Source of the DNA: Globodera rostochiensis
Lineage: Eukaryota > Nematoda > Chromadorea > Rhabditida > Heteroderidae
Direction of reading: 5' to 3'
Length of the DNA: 64,000 nt
Assembly (NCBI GenBank): GCA_018350325.1
Contig: JAEVLN010000047.1
Span: 234,677-298,676, forward strand
Below, piece after piece: positions 12,405 to 25,019 of the stretch; within the stretch, counting starts at the first letter, position 1, and the number at the start of each line of letters is the position of its first letter. Under the pieces are notes generated by a model that saw only the letters and a list, made by a program, of their open reading frames with translations, made no database searches and was not told the origin of the DNA. The position numbers were made by a program, and so were the translations under genes.

Positions 12405-12957
12405 ATAATCTTTTGTGTAAATTTTTGTTGGACAAGAAAAGCATTTCAGCTACCTAATAGAAGTTTGTTTTCTATTTTAATCTTGTGTAAGAATAAAACA
12501 ATCGTCTATACTTAAATTATTTTTGTGTTAAACTTTTTTATTATCTTTGCACGTTTGTAATAATTAAATCATTTTTAGAGTTTTATTTTATTTATATAAA
12601 AGGTGTATTATTTTGTAAATATTCATTCCGAATTGTTGTTAATTAATTTTTGACCAAATTTATTTTATGTTTCATTCCATCAGTTAATATTGAGTTGAAT
12701 CTTTTTTTTGACAGTCAAACTTTAGTTATTCGTAATGTTATCATAAAAGCACAGTTTATATAATTTTATTTTTAATTTGGAGTGAGACGATGGATATTTA
12801 TCTAAATGATTAATGTATTGTTTTTAATTATAACTTTTGTTTAAAAACATGTTAACAATTAGGAAAATTATAAATTTGATTTCAAAAAATATTTTGTATA
12901 TAACTTTTGCAAACATAATAAAAATTTTGCTTAACTATTATTTTTTTAATTTTCCAG

Positions 12958-13210
12958 GATGCTGAGTCCCTAACATTTCAGTCCGTTCTGAAGTATGAAC
13001 ACATATGGTAATTTGTTAATTTTATAAATTGATCGCTATGCGAAGTCCCAAAGACATTTCGTCGTTTCTTCTACTATTAAATATAACTTCCATTCTTTAA
13101 TTCTTTTTTTAACAAACGTTGATCATTTTATTAAATACGTAATTGAATAACTCCATCGGATCACTTTATTTATTAGGACGGGGCCTTTTGATCTTGAGCC
13201 ATTTAAATGA
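12958..13210 (+). CDS. candidate two-exon 3' end of a gene, product unknown
   Basis: A pyrimidine-rich acceptor (TTTTTTTAATTTTCCAG, ending 12957) precedes a 50 bp exon encoding DAESLTFQSVLKYEHI. This exon ends at 13007 with donor GTAATT. A second acceptor (CTTTATTTATTAG, ending 13176) begins an exon that continues the frame across a split Trp codon into TGPFDLEPFK and a TGA at 13208-13210. The intron would be 169 bp. Frame continuity across a consensus donor and acceptor is the main support. The peptide is too short to assign, and no AATAAA is obvious close downstream. It could be related to the exon at 11775, with a missing middle exon. All of this is inference from splice-site reading. Confidence 0.22.
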
Positions 13211-14392
13211 TTGACGAGCAGTATCGTCACATGTAGCTGTGCTACAGGTATATAAAGTTTCAATAATATATATTTTATTTGTTCAGTGTATTTTTAGTTG
13301 GGTAATATTTTGTTTTTATTTGCTTCTTTATAAACGAATATCCTATATTTCTTAAGTTATTCTAATTTATAAATCAACAAATTTATATTTTAATCTTCTA
13401 AAATCAGGGTAAATTTATGACTTATTTATTTACAAATTCCGATCGCAATTTCTTGACAGATTTGATAAAATTGGCTTTTTGTCGTTTTAATAATTATATT
13501 GTATGGTAAATTACAATTGACACTGAAAAAATGGTTCCTGTCTAAATCAATTAAAGAATTCTCGGGTAAGTTGGGGTTGTTTGAAATGGAGTTTTTAAAG
13601 GCTTAAATTGTAATCCGAGTACTTATTATGCATTTTTTTATACTTATATAGGTATCATTTATTTAATATAATTGAAAAATCAGATAGTTTCTTGTCTTTA
13701 TATTAACTCGGCATTAATAACATTAAATTTTTATCATTTATTTATTATTTCTTATATTTTTATAGCACATTTTTTCAATAGAATATTAAAAATAATTATT
13801 TTAACAAATTGTTTTAACTGGAATTAGCCTGTTAATTTTGGGAATTCTAAAATTGAAATGCTATAACTTTTTTCAAACTCAACCAAATCAAACAAACTTT
13901 ACGGCATTTTATAGAGGGTGCTTTTCACATTGAACTTTTTAAAAACAAATTGAATGGTTGAGTTTTAAAAAGTATAGAATTTCCAAAATTTACCGATTTC
14001 CAAAGCTCTTCACACTGATCTGGTTAGCGGCACTTGCTCTTCCTATGCGGCTTTTACTAAAAGGTTAATTTTAATGTTTATTTAAAAAGGTATTATAAAA
14101 AAAGTAAACTATTATAATTTTATAAACAAATGCTATTTAGTGGCATTAGCAGATTTCATAAAATATAAATTGCATAGCATTATTTCAAAAATTTTAAAAT
14201 ATTGCAATAATATACTTTTTTAATTATCATAAAAAGTTGTTCACAAATTAGATACAAAAACACCGCCACAATCAATCTATACATTATAATTTAATTTTAG
14301 GCAATATTTTAATTTCGAGTTTTAGCAGCAATATTATAAAATAAGTAAATGAAATAAGAAACAATTATAAGAGTTTGAAAGTTTGTATATAT
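13211..14392. other. T-rich then A-rich gene-free stretch
   Basis: T-rich to about 14060, then A-rich. A donor-like CAGGTATAT lies at 13245. I see no other gene or RNA. Confidence 0.4.
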
Positions 14393-14561
14393 TAGAGACC
14401 GGACTTGAGCTTCGAGCGAGACTCGAGACGAGATTCTCGAAAAAATCTCGTATCTCGAAAAATCTCGTGAAGCTCATTTTAGTCGAGACGAGATGTCGAG
14501 ACGAGATTCTCGAAAAATCTTGGATCTCGAATCTCGAGCCGGAACAGTCGAGATTCGAGAT
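14393..14561 (+). repeat. CTCGAGA-word self-complementary element
   Basis: It opens with TAGAGACCGG and then consists of reiterated CTCGAGA, GACGAGAT and ATCTCG words on both strands, so the region can fold on itself extensively. Open frames on both strands over it (14334-14710) are by-products of the repeat. It shares its ten-base head with the unrelated-word element at 3918, which suggests a common element family whose interior is replaced by simple words. Confidence 0.75.
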
Positions 14562-15340
14562 TTTTGATGAAAATATAATTTTTTTTTCAAAATTCTCCAA
14601 ACTCCACCTAATTTTGTACGGGTAAAAAGGGAGCAGCACTTAGAAGCATGTCTCATAATTTGGGTTAAAATCCCATAGGGTGCTGGACAAAACATAATTA
14701 CATTAAGCAAGATTGGACTGGCAAAAGTATAAACGTAAATAACAAGTTAAAGATGTCCTTTGCCACGAAACCAGGCCCTTTCGATACTCGCTACAAACAT
14801 ATTAAAATTCAAAAAATAAACAAAAAATTAGAGAATCAAACTGAATTTTTGAAGTTTTCATACAATTTACCATTTTCTTAATAAATAGATAAAATACTAA
14901 CAACAAAAAATATTATTTAAAATACAGAGTAATTAGCATTAACAATAGTATACGTTGATATATGTGTTAATAACAATTAAAGGACTTCAAAATAGAATAT
15001 GAAATAATGAAATTAAAAGAATAATAATTGAATGAAATATCATGACAAAACAAACATTTGTTGTAAATAATGATTATTTGTTAATTCAATTAGTAAACGA
15101 TATATACAACAAACACTGCAATGAGCTCTTGCAAATGATTTAAAAACTTTCACACGGCCTGCTGTGTTCACAAAAATGGCGAAAATTAGGCTGTGCTGTG
15201 TAATAGCTTTTTGCAACAAAAAAATTATTGTTGTTAAACTTAATGAAACTTGACCGGTAATTAAAAATTATTTTAAAGAAAGATGCTGATTAAACTCAAA
15301 TAAATATGAATGTTAATTTTTAATTAATTTGAAGTCAATT
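14562..15340. other. A-rich gene-free stretch
   Basis: A-rich. An imperfect inverted pair CAGCAC/GTGCTG brackets 14632-14684. No gene is recognised. Confidence 0.4.
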
Positions 15341-17486
15341 TCCACGAGGTTCTAGAGGCTACCCTATTGTACATGCCCTTTTTGTTTTTCTTCACCATAT
15401 CAAAATGAATTACCTAATACATAACGGTTTTGGATATTTTTTTTATCTAGCAGTTCATATTATTGCATTAATTGAAGAAATTCTTCTTATATTGAACTCT
15501 ATTACAATAATTCATTTTTTGGTATTATATTATATATTTGACATAATATTTGTAAAATTTTGTAGTTAAAAACGCTTTTATATACATATGCTTAATTTTT
15601 TCATTTATTGGTTGCGTGCAACTTTTTGAAAAAGACTCGTCTAAACCCATGCACCGCCATTTGGTGCCCGATTAAATGTAAAACGGGGACATTTATTTTA
15701 AGAATTAATTTTCTTAAATAAATAATTGTTAATTAAATTCAGTTAAGGCAGCGTCAGCTGTCGCATTCGTCTCCCCCTGCCGTTCACTGTCCCAATTTTC
15801 AACTTGGGCATTCTGAAAGTTCTTCCTTTTTATGTTTTTTACAACTCATGAAAAGTTAACTTCCATATTCTTTGTTTATCTTTTTAAAAAAATAAACTGC
15901 ACACTAGTTACTGATAATAATAAATTTAATTAGTTATTTTATATTTAATTTTAATGTTTTTTAAATCTCACTTTTATGTTTACTTATTTTACTATTTTAC
16001 TATTCAGCAAATTGCACGCGATTATGAATTAGACGGGTTTTATTTTTATTAACATTATTGCAATTCTATTTCTCATCCTTATGTTCTTTTTTCGCCGCAG
16101 CTTCTTTTTGATTAACGCCCAATCCATTTATTAATAACTGATTGATAAAATTTTAAATAACTTCTTATATTTTTCGAATTATATTAAAATAAAAATATGC
16201 ATTTTTGGTAAATTAACAATTTATGGACCTCCTCCATTTCCAGTAGCGACTCCATGATCCCATCTTACTATACAATGCCAACGATGTAGCTTAAGAGACA
16301 AATAGAGAAATACGTTGGCAACATGATGAATTGTCGGGAATATAAAAATTAATTTAATACATTTAAAATATTCGTCTTTGAGAGTAAAGTTAATCTGGAA
16401 CCGCCTTTTTTAGGCTTATGTGATAATTAAATTGTCTGTAGATTATCAATATAAGAATATTTTTTTAATCATGTCTCTTCTCGTGCAAGTATTATTTAAA
16501 TTGAGACGGTTTATCTTTTGGAGTGCATTATTTTCATCTAAATTATTTTTTTGATTTTTAAAGTTGAATTATATGGTTTGAATATAAAATAAAAAAATGA
16601 TTTTCTTGTTCATCCATTCTTCTTTCACAAGCTATATAGGGAAACAAAAGAAAAACAATTGCAAGTAATGCGTTATTCCTCTTAGTTTTGAGATTTTGAC
16701 AGAGGTAAGTTTTAAAAATCTCAGTTTATGTATTTAACCATTTTTTTTTGAAAGTATTAATTCACATTAGCTGCCGTCCTGCAGTCACCATTCAGAAAGT
16801 TTGCCAAACTTTGTATGATAAAGTCGTATTTTGAAATATCAATTTTATTTTTATAGGGTTATTTTCTGAACGAATTATTCTTAACATTGCTTTGTAACTT
16901 TTTCGCACAAAAAGCACAATAACTTTGTAGGATTATAAATAAATAGGTAATTAATTTTAATAAAATTTTATTTATTTTAACTATTTATCGATTTTGATTT
17001 TCATAAATTAATTAGGTTTTTGTTGCATTTCCTTTAAATAATAAATTGATATTAAAAATGAGCTTTTTAATTTTTTTTTTGTGCCATTGCTGGCTTTGTT
17101 TAATATGTCATATTTAAATTAGCATCGCTCCCAGCCTAAAAAATCTAAATATTTAAATCATCTGATATTTTAATATTATTATTTTTATTTGTATACATTG
17201 CTCTCTTATCCTCCTTTGCTTCGTTCATTTCTAAATTAATAAATACTTTTTATTAATATACTTTTTAACGATAAAATGAAAGATATGTTGTAATGTTTTT
17301 AGTGTTTCATACATGCAGTGAAACAAAAAGATCTTTAGTAGACTAACAAAAAGTCCTTTAAAATTTTTATTATTTTAAGTTAAAAAAAGATAATTACATT
17401 TTTCATAATCAATTATTATATTTATAATTAGAATATTTCTTTAAATATACAGGCTGGTAAAAAGTTCCAGAATTGCTCTGAGACAT
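15341..17486. other. T-rich block without recognisable gene
   Basis: Strongly T-rich plus strand. GC-richer islands lie at 15740-15800 and 16225-16340. Several good-looking plus-strand splice signals occur: an acceptor ending at 16100 (TTCTTTTTTCGCCGCAG), an acceptor ending at 16243 and a perfect donor AGGTAAGT near 16703. No frame links them into a gene, and T-rich DNA makes acceptors common. Confidence 0.4.
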
Positions 17487-17830
17487 CTCGAACCGGTTTG
17501 GTCAAAAAGGCCAAAAACAGTTTTTTCCGGTCTTAAACCGGTTAGGCATGGAGATAGCTGCGCGTTACCAGCGGTGTGTTTTTAGGCTAGCTGGTACTGC
17601 ATCGAATCCAAAAAACCCAGAGCCGATAACAATTTGCCTTGAAAACGCAAAAATTTTCTGTGTCTTTTTTTGTAAAAATCCATAAAAATCGAAAATTTGT
17701 GGTTCTGAGCGCAATTTTTGCAGCCGACGTAGAATCAGCTAGGCTATTAGACAAGGGCTTGAACCGGAGCTTATTCTATGCAAACCGGTTTAAAACCGGG
17801 AAAACCGATTCTCGACTAAACCAGTTCGAG
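17487..17830. mobile_element. 344 bp element with ACCGGTT words and terminal inverted repeats
   Basis: The left end CTCGAACCGGTTTGGTC (17487-17503) matches the reverse complement of the right end GACTAAACCAGTTCGAG (17814-17830) at 15 of 17 positions. Inside, AACCGG/CCGGTT words recur near both ends. The size and terminal repeats fit a MITE-like non-autonomous DNA transposon. No clear target-site duplication is seen. A frame open from about 17639 has no ATG start and is not called as a gene. Confidence 0.5.
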
Positions 17831-17866
17831 AATTTATATTTTGTTAAAATTATTTGTATTTATTAA

Positions 17867-20800
17867 TATTTACGATTTTATTAATTAATTTAGAATTATA
17901 ATTATTGTCGTATATTGAGTTCTTTATATAATCATTCGCCGTTTCCGACTCAAATAATCTCTAAAACTAGTATTATTTCGTAACTTCATTTAACAATTAG
18001 AGATTTGATATTTTATTTAATCAATATTATCTTTTTAAATCCACTGAGATGTTTTAATATATCCTGTGGTGACGTGTATTTCTCACGAAGCCGTGACGTT
18101 GTTCATTTTAACGTTTCACATTATTATATTATAATTATTTATTTTTTAGTGGTAATGTTTTGTAAATTTTTGAAATTTACTGATATTCCTAATCCGTTTT
18201 TTTTGTTTGGTCGCATTTTAGCATTTGATCGACTTCATAGTTCTGTTTTAGAATCATAAAGGTTTGAGTGTTTAGTCCGAGCAAAATTTGATAATTAAGA
18301 TTGATTAATTCAATCTCTTTTATAAATTATTTAATCAAAATTAATTCGTGAATTACGCTGAAACTCCACCAGTTTGACATACATGGTTTGCTTTTTGAAA
18401 TTTTAGCTTTCCTCAATTTCAATATTTCATATAGTTTAAATGTTCATTGTAAATGATAAATTGCAGATTTTATTTTATCGTTATATTGATTCATGTAACA
18501 GTTTATTATATATTTAAATGTAATTGTTTTCTTTAAATATGCGTTTTAACTGTGGATTAAAATGGCATAAATTATTGCTTCTTTAAAAATCTTCATCTTA
18601 TTAATAAACGCATGAGAAATAATTAAAAACGAAGCCCAGTCCGATTATGAATTTAAAAAATGTTTGTATTTATTTAATAAATCATTATGCTCAATATTAC
18701 AAGCTTATAAAGTCTAGAAAGAATTAAATATTTTTTGATTCCAATTTTAATGATTTGTTTGAATTGAAATTCGGATAGTAATTTTATGTTTTCCAATTAA
18801 CATTTAGGACCCGCTTCTTACATTTTTTTATACATGTTATTTTTTATTTTTAATAATTTTCAATAGCTTCAACTTTAGTAATGAGATTTAAAAATATCAA
18901 AACGAAATAAGCGCATTAATGAATTATCTTTAATAGAAGTGTTTAGAAGATTGTGTTTTTGTTGTTGTTATTTTATTCGGTGGTTTTATGATCAAATAAA
19001 TTTTACACCGCGGTTAATTTCAGGGTAAAAATTAATTTCACGGTAAGTGCCGATATTTTTGATATTCAAATCAAATTTTAATTTATAAACTAAAGATTTT
19101 ATTTTATATTTTTTTATAAAAATAATTTGATTACAAATTCAATTAATTTTGTTATACACACGTGTTTTTATATCTGATTGCGCCGTTCCAAATTGTTGGT
19201 GTTCAGCATTATGAAGGTTTAATTAATTTTACATTGCATTTTGATTAACTTGATTAATTAATCATTAGTTATTTTTTTCATTTTGTATTTTCATTTTTTA
19301 TGAAAAAATTTAATTAATATCTTCGAATTACGAATGTGTAAATACAAAACTTTATCATTGGTTGTATGCCGCCGACGACTTCCACACGTTAATTTTACAG
19401 ATTTTTATTGCTTTCATTTTTGTTTAAGATTATTTTTTATATAGACACTTGGAAAATCAATATTTAAATTCTTAATTGAGATTAACCTTTCTTTATATTA
19501 TTATTGAGCAAGATTAATTTTTTAAGTAATTGTCTGCTATGCTCTGAATTTTATAGTTATTTAGAAAACATTTATTATTTGGGTAGGTTTTCTTAATTTT
19601 TTGTCAATTTGCTAATTTATTTAATAACTTAGCCCGGGTGCTTTATAAAACAAGGATTTGATTTTATTTATAAATATATTTATTTACTTACCATATTTTT
19701 TCCAATACAAAAACTCTTTGTTTATATTAAGTTTTATATGTTTTGACATTCTAATATAATTTAAGTACAGTTAATTTTTTGTTCATATTTATACTAATAA
19801 TTGTCTATGCCATTTTGTATTATGAATTTGTTGTTATAAACCTTTTTATTTATAATCAACTTATTCAAGGAATAAATTTTTATTAAATAAAAATTTATTT
19901 TTATTAATTGCTTATCAATTCAAATAAAATTGGTTATTTTGGTAAAAACGTTATTTTTATTTGGTACATCAATGTTTCCGGTTAATTTATTTGACATTAT
20001 TTTTATTCAATTAGCGCAACGCCGCCGGAGAATAAAATGGATTTAATAAGGCTTTTGGGTGTTTAAACCATAAAATGATTTACTAAATATTCTTTAATTA
20101 TTAAGAGATTTATTACATGCAATTAAAATAGATGCGCATTTGTTGTTGTACTCACTGCTGATTATTTTGCATGAAAGACACTTAATTCTTATATTTTGGC
20201 TATTATTATAATTAAATAAAATTAAAATGACTCATCCAACGTTTTTTAATTAGACTTTGTATAAGGTGCTAAATTCTTACGTCGGTCAATTGCCCCATCT
20301 CCTGCTGTTAACAAACTGTGAAGCAGTGACCCATATCTTAGAAGCCACGCTCGCATTTTGCGCCAATCACATGTGGAATTTTATAATTTATATTTAGAAT
20401 TTTTGGTAAATAATTTATTTTCTATTGATTTTTATTTCTTATTTTAAATTCTCCATTTATAATTATAATGCAATGTTTGAATTATCATAAATATATTTTA
20501 AACAATATAAGTTTTACTTTAAGATTTTATGTCTACTTTGTAAAAAAGTATTTTTTATGTGCACAAACTTTACTGTTACAGTGGAATTTTTATTTCGACA
20601 ATATTTTAAAAATCTTTTTAATGAGTAAATTCTGAGATCTTGGATAATTTATTTAATATCTGTTAAAGGAATTATATAGAGGTTCCATTAAATAATTTTA
20701 TTGCGTTTTATTTTTTGCCAATTTTACAAAAATACAAAATATTTTTAATTAAAATAATTTAAATTTTAAAATCAGAATAAATAGTAAAACCATTTTCACT

Positions 20801-21729
20801 CGCATGTTTTTTCTAGAAATATTTAATTTTTATTTATAAATTGCCCAAAATATGTTCAGTACCAGTCTGGTCATCCTGCTAACGTTCGTTGTAATGTTTA
20901 GGTTGAATCCGTCCTTAGTTGTCGATAAAAAAGTATTAAAATTACATTACTAAATATGCTCCGGCATCAAAAGAAAAATATTTATAAACAAAGAAAAAAT
21001 ATTCGAGAAATCATAAAATTTATATAATTATTTGTTATTCACAATTTCTAACTAAAAAAGTATAATACCTTTCAGCATTAAGCTTTTACAAATTAATCAA
21101 TGTTATTTTCAATCAACGCAACAATTTGTGAAACTTAATGAAAAAATCACGCGCAAAAATTAGTTCTAAAATCACTAAAATGCTCATTGTGACAAGCAAT
21201 TGCTCAAATTGATTATTAGAAATATAACGTTCTTGAGCGATAATGAAGCAATGTAGACTTTAATGATTTTTGGCGCTCAATGATACTTTTTAGGTATGAT
21301 TGTACAAATTTTGAGATCGGAATCCTGATTACCCCAATGCTCAATGATTTTCTCAACCATGCAGCAAAAATCTGTTTTTGGATTAGTTTTTATTTCAGAG
21401 CTGTTCAACGATAATTACCATTTATTTTGTAAATTTAGCGATCTCATTAATTAAAACAGTTAAATTACAAATATACAGTAAGTATCTGTGTAAGTTAAAT
21501 TCAAAATTTTAACATATTTAGTAAAGGCATTTAATTTATTTATGTTAATAAGGTTATTATTATTTTTTAAATTGAAGGAAAATTGAGCTAAAAAATATGA
21601 AAAATATATAATATATTTTTTTGTTTTATTGGATTCTTTTTTGCTGCTAATTATTTTTTAAGAATTATTTTTTTTGTTACAGTTTTCAATTCGTCAAACA
21701 TAAAAGGCCAGTGAATAGGCCTGCTTGTT
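17867..21729. other. T-rich gene-free block
   Basis: Predominantly T-rich, with a short A-rich interval at about 20930-21270. A duplicated word TTAATTTCA(G/C)GGTAA occurs around 19014-19040. GC-richer patches lie at 20022-20040 and 20280-20375. The open frame at 18005-18259 has background composition. No gene is supported. Confidence 0.4.
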
Positions 21730-21830
21730 TTTGCGCATTGGCAGTATAATGGTGTAATCGAGTGCCGCTTTTGCACCCGCCGGTTGTCTTGAGTGCAAAA
21801 CATCTTGAATAGTCGTGGACCTATCATAAA
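21730..21830 (+). ncRNA. degenerate U4 snRNA-like fragment
   Basis: TTTGCGCATTGGCAGTAT at 21730-21747 matches the conserved 5' end of U4 snRNA, as I remember it, at 17 of 18 positions. Downstream, in the same order as U4 but with deletions, come AATGGTGTAATCGAG (U4 AATGAGGTTTATCCGAG), CACCCGCCG (U4 ACCCCGCCG) and TTGAATAGTCG (U4 CAATATAGTCG). The central loop that pairs near the U6 contact region is missing, so this is more likely a pseudogene or snRNA-derived retroposon than a working U4. The comparison is from memory and the later blocks are short. Confidence 0.3.
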
Positions 21831-22291
21831 ATTTATTGCGAGATGCAGTTTACTAAAAATCCCAAAGGTATAAATAAATCAAAACTAATAAAAACCATCG
21901 TTAAGTGCGTTGGAATTTAAAAAAATTAATTTTTTTTAAATTCAATATTTTAAAACTGTTCATAAAATAAATTCAAAATAAATTAGTAAAATAGTTCTTT
22001 TAACAATATTTGTTATATTCTGGTGAACATCGCTCATAATTAAAATGTCGATACTGTATGAACGAAAGTTACCGCCAATATTATATAAACATTTTAGCGT
22101 CACCATTTTCTCTTCTTTTTTATGCGAATGCTCAAATTTCTATTTTTTTCGAAACTTTCTTTCTGTAAAGAATGATATGTCTTAGAAAATATTTATTTAT
22201 ATATTTTCATGTTATTTTGCCGCTGCAATTTCTTGATAATTAGTATTTTTTACAGTTGAACTTTTTTGCTTTCGAGAAATGGGCGGGGATA
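21831..22291. other. gene-free stretch before family A copy 2
   Basis: AT-rich with mixed skew. Nothing recognised. Confidence 0.35.
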
Positions 22292-22527
22292 TTTAGTTTG
22301 TACGTCTATCAAAATGTTAATAAATCAGTTAGTAATTTAGGCAAAAAATCATCAAAAGTTAATTTATTTCTTAACTATCGTTTTAAAAATAGTTAGAATT
22401 TTTTCCTTTTAAATCGGTTAAAACTCGTAAATCATTCAAATTAAAAAATTAAAGGAATTATTGAAAGACCTCTTTTTTTATTTATTGAACACAGCAAATT
22501 GCAGCGATTTTCTTAATTGAATAGTTA
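22292..22527 (+). repeat. dispersed repeat family A, copy 2 (plus orientation)
   Basis: This is the inverted partner of 2153-2350. It is slightly longer because of small insertions, and the plus strand here is T-rich as expected for the flipped orientation. Confidence 0.8.
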
Positions 22528-24932
22528 ATTTTAAAATTTAAAAGGTATATTTAGCTAGGAATTATTGATAAATGGAACCAATAAAAATGCAACAAAAGGC
22601 TTAAATAATTTCAAGCAAAAATATGAATAATAAATTTGTCCAAACAACGCATTGACATTTGATATGGACAAATTAATTTAATAAAATGTTTTGAAGTTAA
22701 GGGCATATATTATGATAACAATGGATATTGAAAGGAAAAATTGGGCATATTTTGACAGACGGCTCGTCGTGAATTTAATTTTAAACTTACATTTAAAATA
22801 CAATAATTAATTAAAATTACAAAAAGATAGCAACAAAAAATTGTCAGCATCAGTAGGTGTTTGAGAGTTTGTTAGGCGAGTTTTAGCCCATTCAATTTTC
22901 AGCATTTTTTGCAAATATTTTTTACAAAAACTTACCAAAAACATTAAAAAATCAGGAGCTCGTAAGTTTATCTCCAATTCATCGGCAATATTCTTAATCC
23001 GCCATTTATTGTTAGTAGAGACCGGTTAACCCACTTTGCAATGACCTTTATGTATTTTTCTCTTGGCGTGTGCACTTAATGGTTAATTGGTTTTTAAAAA
23101 ATTTTGCTTTAAAACTCTAAATTATTTGTTACTGAAAGCAAACTTTGACGGTTTTTCTAAAATAAAGAATTATTCATTTTAAATTTAAAAAATTATTTTT
23201 AATTACTTTTTAAGCTTTAAAATAATCTTGGATCGGCTTTCCAGTATTTCATTGTCTAGATCAAAAAAACGTAGATTTTTGAAACAATTAGCTGACTAAT
23301 TGCCATATAATATAGATTAATGATTGTAATATATTTTAATTTAGTTTGACACTTCTATTAAAAGTAAATTTCCGTTTTTAAAAATATTTTGTATATATGA
23401 TAAAATTTATTATTTATTTATCTAAATTATTATTTTAGTTTTCAAAGTGCTAGCGACATAGGGTGTGTAGCAATTGTTGAAGTGGAATCAATCTTGTTAG
23501 ATTAACCTTTAATCTGGGTTATTCCTGAAGTTCTTATTAATAAATTCAATCCGAGTTTTGTGAAACATCCAATTAAATTTTACAATAAAAGCAAAAAATA
23601 TTTTTGTCTGAAAATTTTATTAAAAAATATCCTCAAAAAATCATCGAAAATTATATCAGCTGGACTTAAAATATGAATCACATCTCACCATTTTTGTATC
23701 TACTTAATTCGGGCATTAGCACATTTATAATTAAACTAAAAATTTTATTTAAAAAATTTTTTGGTTAAGTTTAAAATAAGTATTATGTGAGAATACATAA
23801 TATAGAAAAATTAAAATGAATAATTAAAAGAATATCACATAGTAAATTTTAATAAAAATCTTTCAACATATATTAGGACCAAATAATAAATATGATTATT
23901 TAAAGTAAATTTGATATTTATTTTGGAATAATGATTAATAAACAAATATTAAACCAATTTCAGAGTTTTAAAATATGGGAATACATCGGTTACCGAAAGG
24001 AACATCGTGACGTGATCAGTAACAATTGAAGAAATCGCCTCGGAGAATAAGTTTGCCATTTTATATTTTGTGAAAATAAAAGAAAATAATAAAGAGTGAA
24101 ATACATAACAAACTAAACAATGTATTTATTTTTGCTTTTTTTTGAATAAATCATTTAAAAATTTAAATTTTATTAAAATTTTATCATAAAAATCAAAAAC
24201 AAGTGTAATGTTTAAAAGAGCACATTCTTTTCATTAAACACTAAAAATTCTTTTTATTTAAAATGAATCAAATCACAAAAACATCTTCAAGTCATTGCCA
24301 AATTCAAACTTATTTAGTTAATTTATTAATGTTTATTTGTTTTAAATAAACAGTAAGTAACAAATTTTAAAAATACAATCCCCCAGAACACTAGTCAGCA
24401 TCATGTGACAAAAAGCATGTTCTTCACCGGGAATAAATATGAAGAAGAAATAACAAACAAAAAAAAACTTAAACAATGTATCAAACACGGACATAGTTAA
24501 ACATGTGGCCATAATGCTAAAACAGAGAAGGGTTCGATTAAATGTGTAATAATAGAAAAAATATAAATAAAAAAACAAAAAAACTGATATTGTCGTATAA
24601 ACCGGATAATTTAAATTTGACATAATTTAAAAAATTTTTATATGTGGAAGTGATCAACAAAGATGTATTGTTGCTAGTCGCCAAGAATTATCTAACAATT
24701 ACTATTAATATTTACCCTTTTTATTGGTATCCAATCATAAACTTATATAAATTTTAATGGCCTCATAAAAGAAATATGAAAGTTTCTATAGTTATAAGCC
24801 ATAATGTATAAATTTAAAAATTAAAATTAATATTCCTCGACTTCGTAAAGTTTAAAAATTCTGTATAATATTTAAACTTTAATATAATGAGTTTAAATTC
24901 GTTTTTATTTTTGGTGCCAAAATCAGCTAAAG
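22528..24932. other. gene-free block; T-rich to A-rich switch near 23560
   Basis: It contains a TAGAGACCGG word at 23016-23025 followed by TTAACCC, a possible truncated head of the word-element family. Otherwise it is AT-rich DNA. The 93-codon minus-strand frame at 24342-24623 is Phe/Tyr-rich and resembles background. Confidence 0.4.
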
Positions 24933-25019
24933 ATGACCAAACAACAGCTGGCAGTGGGTGGTTTTCCCGCCTTTGAAACGTTGGAAAGGCGATCTATAAA
25001 AATTGTAAAACCCCAATAA
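24933..25019 (+). other. 28-codon ORF in a small GC-rich island
   Basis: The ORF begins MTKQQLAVGGFPAFETLERR and ends with TAA at 25017-25019. The composition is protein-like and distinct from the AT background. Neither a splice site nor a promoter can be tied to it, and no family is recognised. Confidence 0.13.

Noticed and set aside
14680..14692. B-box-like GGTTAAAATCC suggesting a tRNA
   Set aside because: No A-box at suitable spacing and no cloverleaf pairing around it.
14334..14710. Overlapping open frames on both strands
   Set aside because: They follow the CTCGAGA word repeats and overlap each other. Neither has independent coding evidence.
16633..16705. Exon between a strong acceptor and the perfect AGGTAAGT donor
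   Set aside because: All three frames contain stops. It could only be a non-coding exon, for which there is no further evidence.
24342..24623. 93-codon minus-strand frame
   Set aside because: Phe/Tyr/Leu-rich composition as expected by chance in AT-rich DNA. Several frames of this length are expected in the window.
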